Source: an uncultured Methanocorpusculum sp.
Lineage (GTDB): Archaea > Halobacteriota > Methanomicrobia > Methanomicrobiales > Methanocorpusculaceae
Reading direction: 5' to 3'
Assembly: GCF_963667985.1 (NCBI RefSeq)
Contig: NZ_OY764081.1
Span: 372,001 to 436,000, forward strand
DNA: 64,000 bases
The notes under the pieces are model-generated. The model worked only from the letters and a program-made list of their open reading frames with translations, was not told the DNA's origin and did no database searches. The translations under genes and the position numbers were made by a program. This document shows, piece after piece, positions 61,333 through 64,000 of this stretch; position 1 is the stretch's first letter, and every line of letters begins with the position of its first letter.

Positions 61333-61805
61333 GGATCCTTGGAATTCATGCGGACCGGGTGTGGTATAAAGTTACCAAAAAAACAAAAATGGCTGAACCG
61401 GATCCAATAAAAGAGGATGAGATGGAGAACTGCGTTCTCCTTTTTGCCACAGTTGAGAAGTCTGATGAGGTCACGCCCGAACTGACCGTCTCTTCAACTG
61501 TTGAGAGTGTCAAACTCCGATTGTCCCGCCTCGGGGCTACCAGAGTGATGCTTTTTCCCTATGCCCATCTTGCAAGCGATCTCGGCTGCCCGGGCGTGTC
61601 CCAGTGGATTTTGAAATCGATCCATAGCAGACTTATTGAAGAAGGGATCGAAACGAAACGTGCGGCGTTTGGATGGTATAAAGAGTTTGAAATAAAAAGC
61701 AAAGGGCATCCGATGGCAGACTTTTCGTTGACAGTCTGTCCTTTTGCCGGCGGGGAATGTGATAAAAGCAGTAAATGCTGCCAGAGTGAAGCAAAAAACT
61801 GTTGA
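61329..61805 (+). CDS. Free-standing archaeal threonyl-tRNA synthetase editing domain
   Basis: A 158-residue protein matching the archaeal N-terminal editing domain of threonyl-tRNA synthetase, a D-aminoacyl-tRNA deacylase-like fold that removes serine from tRNA-Thr. MRILGIHADRVWYKV is the usual start and VMLFPYAHLASDL the catalytic-site strand; FGWYKEFEIKSKGHPM closes the domain. No catalytic synthetase part is present. The cysteine-rich tail (CPFAGGECDKSSKCCQ) is unusual and could bind metal. It may act in trans with a truncated synthetase, or edit elsewhere. Confidence 0.82.
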   Translation: MRILGIHADRVWYKVTKKTKMAEPDPIKEDEMENCVLLFATVEKSDEVTPELTVSSTVESVKLRLSRLGATRVMLFPYAHLASDLGCPGVSQWILKSIHSRLIEEGIETKRAAFGWYKEFEIKSKGHPMADFSLTVCPFAGGECDKSSKCCQSEAKNC

Positions 61806-61806
61806 C

Positions 61807-62403
61807 TTAATTTCTTTTTCCGGCTAAGAGAGGGCGGCTCGTATATTTCGGCAGCCGCTCTGCAAGGAGCCTGATGACGTCATCTGCTGTGTCGACCCCA
61901 AAAACACAGTCGTCGGGAATGTCCGGATATCGCGGCTTGTCGTCAATTTTATTATCAGCGATCAAAGCTCCCCAATCGGAGAACACTCCCTCTTTTTTCA
62001 CGACACCCGGAACACGGTAAGCCATGATCAGCCGATGCATCACCCATGCATACGACAGCTCCGAGAGGGTCCCTGACCCCCCTCCGACTGCGACAACCGC
62101 GTCCGTATTTGCCACGATAAAATTTCGTGCATGGTCAAGTCCGGTCGCGATCACGATATCCGTATAGGGGTTTGCCTGGGCCGGATCATTGCCGGGAAGA
62201 ACCGCGATAACATCGCCTTCTCTGTATGCGGGAGATGCATGCGCCCCTCGGGACACGGCCTCCATGACGCCGCCAAGACCGCCGGACAGCACCCGATATC
62301 CGTGTGAAACCAGCGCACTTCCAAGGGAAAATGCAAACAGTTTTTTCGCACATCCGGGTTCAATCGCCGCATCGCCGATAACAGAAATAACCGGTCTTCT
62401 CAT
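61807..62403 (-). CDS. TIGR00725-type nucleotide-binding (LOG-like) protein
   Basis: A 198-residue Rossmann-type protein of the TIGR00725 group, related to cytokinin-activating LOG proteins. PVISVIGDAAIEPG, LSGGLGGVMEAVSRGA, and the phosphate motif VAVGGGSGTLSELSYAW are present. In LOG proteins PGGxGTxxE is the nucleotide phosphoribohydrolase signature; here it is GGGSGTLSE. Substrate unknown. It converges on the editing-domain gene with one base between stops. Confidence 0.82.
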   Translation of the reverse strand: MRRPVISVIGDAAIEPGCAKKLFAFSLGSALVSHGYRVLSGGLGGVMEAVSRGAHASPAYREGDVIAVLPGNDPAQANPYTDIVIATGLDHARNFIVANTDAVVAVGGGSGTLSELSYAWVMHRLIMAYRVPGVVKKEGVFSDWGALIADNKIDDKPRYPDIPDDCVFGVDTADDVIRLLAERLPKYTSRPLLAGKRN

Positions 62404-62457
62404 TGTAGTACATCATACATCGTCTGATAAGATGAAGATTTACACCCAATTATTTTA

Positions 62458-62508
62458 GTTAAATTAGTTTATTTAACAACGTTAATGTATTAGACCGATG
62501 TTTAATAC
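62458..62508 (+). promoter_or_regulatory. Two dyads upstream of modA
   Basis: GTTAAAT-6-ATTTAAC (62458-62477) is a perfect 20-base dyad. GTATTA (62487-62492) and TAATAC (62503-62508) form a second one. They lie 33-83 bases before the modA start, where a TATA box and a molybdate- or tungstate-responsive regulator would bind. The role is inferred. Confidence 0.45.
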
Positions 62509-62540
62509 CATCCCGTGCGAAACATAAGGAGGAGTTATTC

Positions 62541-63340
62541 ATGAAGCGTAACAACATTTTGCTCGGAATCTCGATCATCCTCTGTGTTCTTCTCACAGTT
62601 GGAATAGCAGGATGCGTCAGTCAGCCTGCAGAACAAACAGAAATCAATGTCTTCGTGGCAGCATCGCTGACCGGAGCAATGACGGAAATTGCAGACCAGT
62701 TCATGGCTGAAAACCCGAACATCAAAGTCAATCTGAACTTTGCAGGCAGTTCAACCTTAAAGACACAGATCCTTGAAGGGGCAGATGCCGATATGTACAT
62801 CTCAGCAAACGACAAGAACTTCGATCCGGTCGTTGAAGCAGGACTTATCACCTATAAGAAAGTTCTTCTTGAAAACAAACTCGGCATCGCAGTCCCGAAA
62901 GCAAACCCGAAAGGAATCACCGATCTCGGCAGCCTGACGGGAACCGGTGTCAAACTCGTGATTGGCGATGACGCCGTGCCCTTTGGTCAGTACACGAGAA
63001 CGATCATCCAGAATTATCAAAACGACTCCCACCCGGGATATGTTGATGCATTCATGGCAAATGTTGTTACCCAGGTAGATGCAGTTACAAAAGTCAAATC
63101 TTACCTCACCCTCGGTGAAGCCGATGCCTCATCGTATACATGTCAGATATCTCAAAAGATGATCAAAATGACATAACCTTAATTGAGATTCCCGACAAAT
63201 ATAATGTAATTGCAAGCTATCCGTACGGAATCCTCAAAGCAACCACCAAACTCTCCGCAGTCCAGAAATTCGAATCCTATCTTACCGGCAGTGCCGGCAG
63301 TGCGATCCTGACAGATTACGGATTTGTACCGGTAGCATAA
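62541..63340 (+). pseudogene. modA: Molybdate ABC transporter binding protein, one-base frameshift
   Basis: Signal peptide plus lipobox (GIAGCVS, cysteine near residue 27), then NVFVAASLTGAMTEIADQF, the standard ModA start, and a further 170 residues in frame 1. Near 63124 the frame shifts: GEADA is followed by an out-of-frame tail ending at 63176. The proper continuation (IVYMSDIS to the end GFVPVA at 63340) runs in the other frame. Restoring one base would give a normal 266-residue ModA. The ribosome binding site AAGGAGGAG is strong. No slippery site is seen. Either a true mutation or a sequence error. Confidence 0.85.
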
Positions 63341-63377
63341 AATCACGCCTATGAATCCAACTGCCAGATAACACGCA

Positions 63378-63398
63378 TTGAGTCGCATCGCGACTCAA
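63378..63398. repeat. Perfect 9-bp hairpin at the modA-modB junction
   Basis: TTGAGTCGC and GCGACTCAA are perfect inverted copies three bases apart. They overlap the only alternative start codon (TTG) of modB and end a few bases before an internal AGGAGG. It may control modB translation or expression. There is no T-run, so it is not a clear terminator. Confidence 0.45.
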
Positions 63399-64000
63399 AT
63401 TCTGACAGGAGGACTCATACTCCTTTTTCTGATATTCGTTTCCGTACCGCTCGTATCTCTTTTCACACGTGTCAGCGTCGGTGATCTGCTTTATGCCCTC
63501 ACCAGCGAGGCTGCAATAAATGCCCTGACATTAAGCGCCATCACTGCTGTGCTATCAACGATTATCGTCATCGTCTTTGGAACCCCGCTCGCCTACGTCA
63601 ATGCGAGGATACCCTACAAGGGAAGAAACGTCGTTGACACCTTAACGGATCTTCCTATAATTCTCCCTCCGACAGTCGCCGGTCTCGCCCTTCTTATGGC
63701 ATTTGGTGCAAACGGACTGTTGGGGCAGTATTTTTCGATATTTGGAATAAAGATCGCATTCACAACTACGGCGGTCGTTCTTGCCCAGATCTTTGTGGCC
63801 TCCCCGTTTTATCTCAGGCAGGCCCGCTCCAGTTTTGAAGCGATTGATGTTGAATATGAGTATGCATCCAGAACACTCGGGGCAGGGCCGCTGAAAACAC
63901 TCTTTAAAGTCACCATGCCTTTGGCTCTTGGATCGCTTCTTTCAGGAATCATCATGACGTTTGCACGGGCGCTTGGAGAATTCGGCGCAACCATGATGTT
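63378..64000 (+). CDS. modB: Molybdate ABC transporter permease, partial
   Basis: The open frame runs off the window end. It has membrane helices (LILLFLIFVSVPLVSLF, LSAITAVLSTIIVIVFGTPL) and the binding-protein-dependent permease features PIILPPTVAGLALLMAFG and, near the end, SGIIMTFARALGEFGATM, the EAA-loop region contacting ModC. The start is uncertain: ATG 63351 is in the same frame but blocked by UAA at 63369-63371, leaving TTG 63378 without a good ribosome binding site. A point mutation or error at the UAA is possible, as the neighbouring modA is also broken. Confidence 0.8.
   Translation, partial: MSRIATQILTGGLILLFLIFVSVPLVSLFTRVSVGDLLYALTSEAAINALTLSAITAVLSTIIVIVFGTPLAYVNARIPYKGRNVVDTLTDLPIILPPTVAGLALLMAFGANGLLGQYFSIFGIKIAFTTTAVVLAQIFVASPFYLRQARSSFEAIDVEYEYASRTLGAGPLKTLFKVTMPLALGSLLSGIIMTFARALGEFGATMM

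Noticed and set aside
63110-63140. Programmed -1 frameshift in modA
   Set aside because: No slippery heptamer or downstream structure at the shift; a deletion or error is simpler.
1-64000. CRISPR array, insertion sequence, rRNA or prophage
   Set aside because: No regularly spaced repeats, transposase or integrase genes, terminal repeats or rRNA-like stretches were seen on reading through the window.

Overview
The window looks like chromosomal DNA of a hydrogenotrophic methanogenic archaeon of the Methanomicrobiales type. Gene content is close to what is known of Methanocorpusculum, but the genus is an inference from memory of gene content. The supporting genes are methanogenesis markers 2, 4 (MtxX) and 16, coenzyme M synthesis by the cysteate synthase route, nearly all of coenzyme F430 synthesis, a formylmethanofuran dehydrogenase D-B fusion, SepRS for tRNA-dependent cysteine synthesis, wyosine base synthesis (Taw1), archaeal clamp-loader subunits, an RPA-associated protein and an archaeal mevalonate operon. 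No rRNA, tRNA, insertion sequence or CRISPR array was recognised. Genes are dense and most operons use ATGA or TGATG overlaps.

Layout: 101-1851 (-) marker proteins Mmp4/MtxX and Mmp2, divergent from a TrmB-type regulator (2027-2785). 2873-4306 clamp-loader large subunit. 4599-10297 a six-gene overlapping operon: ABC-type ATPase, HypB-like GTPase, Fe-S protein, marker 16 (COG1900), cysteate synthase and fused sulfopyruvate decarboxylase. This is a coenzyme M operon in which the last steps are probably done by the less understood genes. 10302-12719 (-) a three-gene accessory operon (AAA ATPase, DUF4276 protein, GyrI-like protein broken by one in-frame UAG), which resembles a defence module. 12828-17006 HdeD-like membrane protein, a PH-like/zinc-ribbon/Yip1 membrane protein and a PKD surface protein. 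17223-21387 RPA-associated protein, phosphoesterase and Lhr helicase. 21429-26683 (-) chagasin-like inhibitor lipoprotein, PurC, RlmH and a 1075-residue TPR protein. 26802-27734 NifB.

27938-33803 is the isoprenoid operon (MEMO-like, mevalonate kinase, isopentenyl phosphate kinase, type 2 IPP isomerase, RNase J, prenyl synthase). 34274-34447 is a small 2[4Fe-4S] ferredoxin. 34517-44226 (-) is a nine-gene run from early tetrapyrrole synthesis (HemA, HemL, HemB, HemC fused to uroporphyrinogen-III methyltransferase, precorrin-2 dehydrogenase) to nickel cofactor F430 (CfbA, CfbE, CfbD, CfbB). Uroporphyrinogen-III synthase and CfbC are not in the window. 44367-46199 holds HEAT and TPR proteins and the clamp-loader small subunit; 46504-48145 (-) DapB and DapA; 48277-53366 a DUF362 ferredoxin protein, DUF92 membrane protein, two-subunit fumarase, TrmO and a DUF4332 protein.

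53762-56702 (-) is MobB-Taw1-SepRS, divergent from the formylmethanofuran dehydrogenase D-B fusion (56790-58514). 58586-61805 makes homocysteine (MetY, MetX with CBS domains) and ends with a free-standing threonyl-tRNA editing domain. The window closes with a TIGR00725 protein and a molybdate-transport locus in which modA has a frameshift and modB a doubtful start.

Several intergenic regions carry perfect or near-perfect dyads at promoters or starts (before mmp2, trmB, rfcL, the coenzyme M operon, cfbA, rfcS, trmO, fmdDB, metY and modA). They are listed as candidate operators or RNA structures. Read by eye, they need comparative and experimental support.
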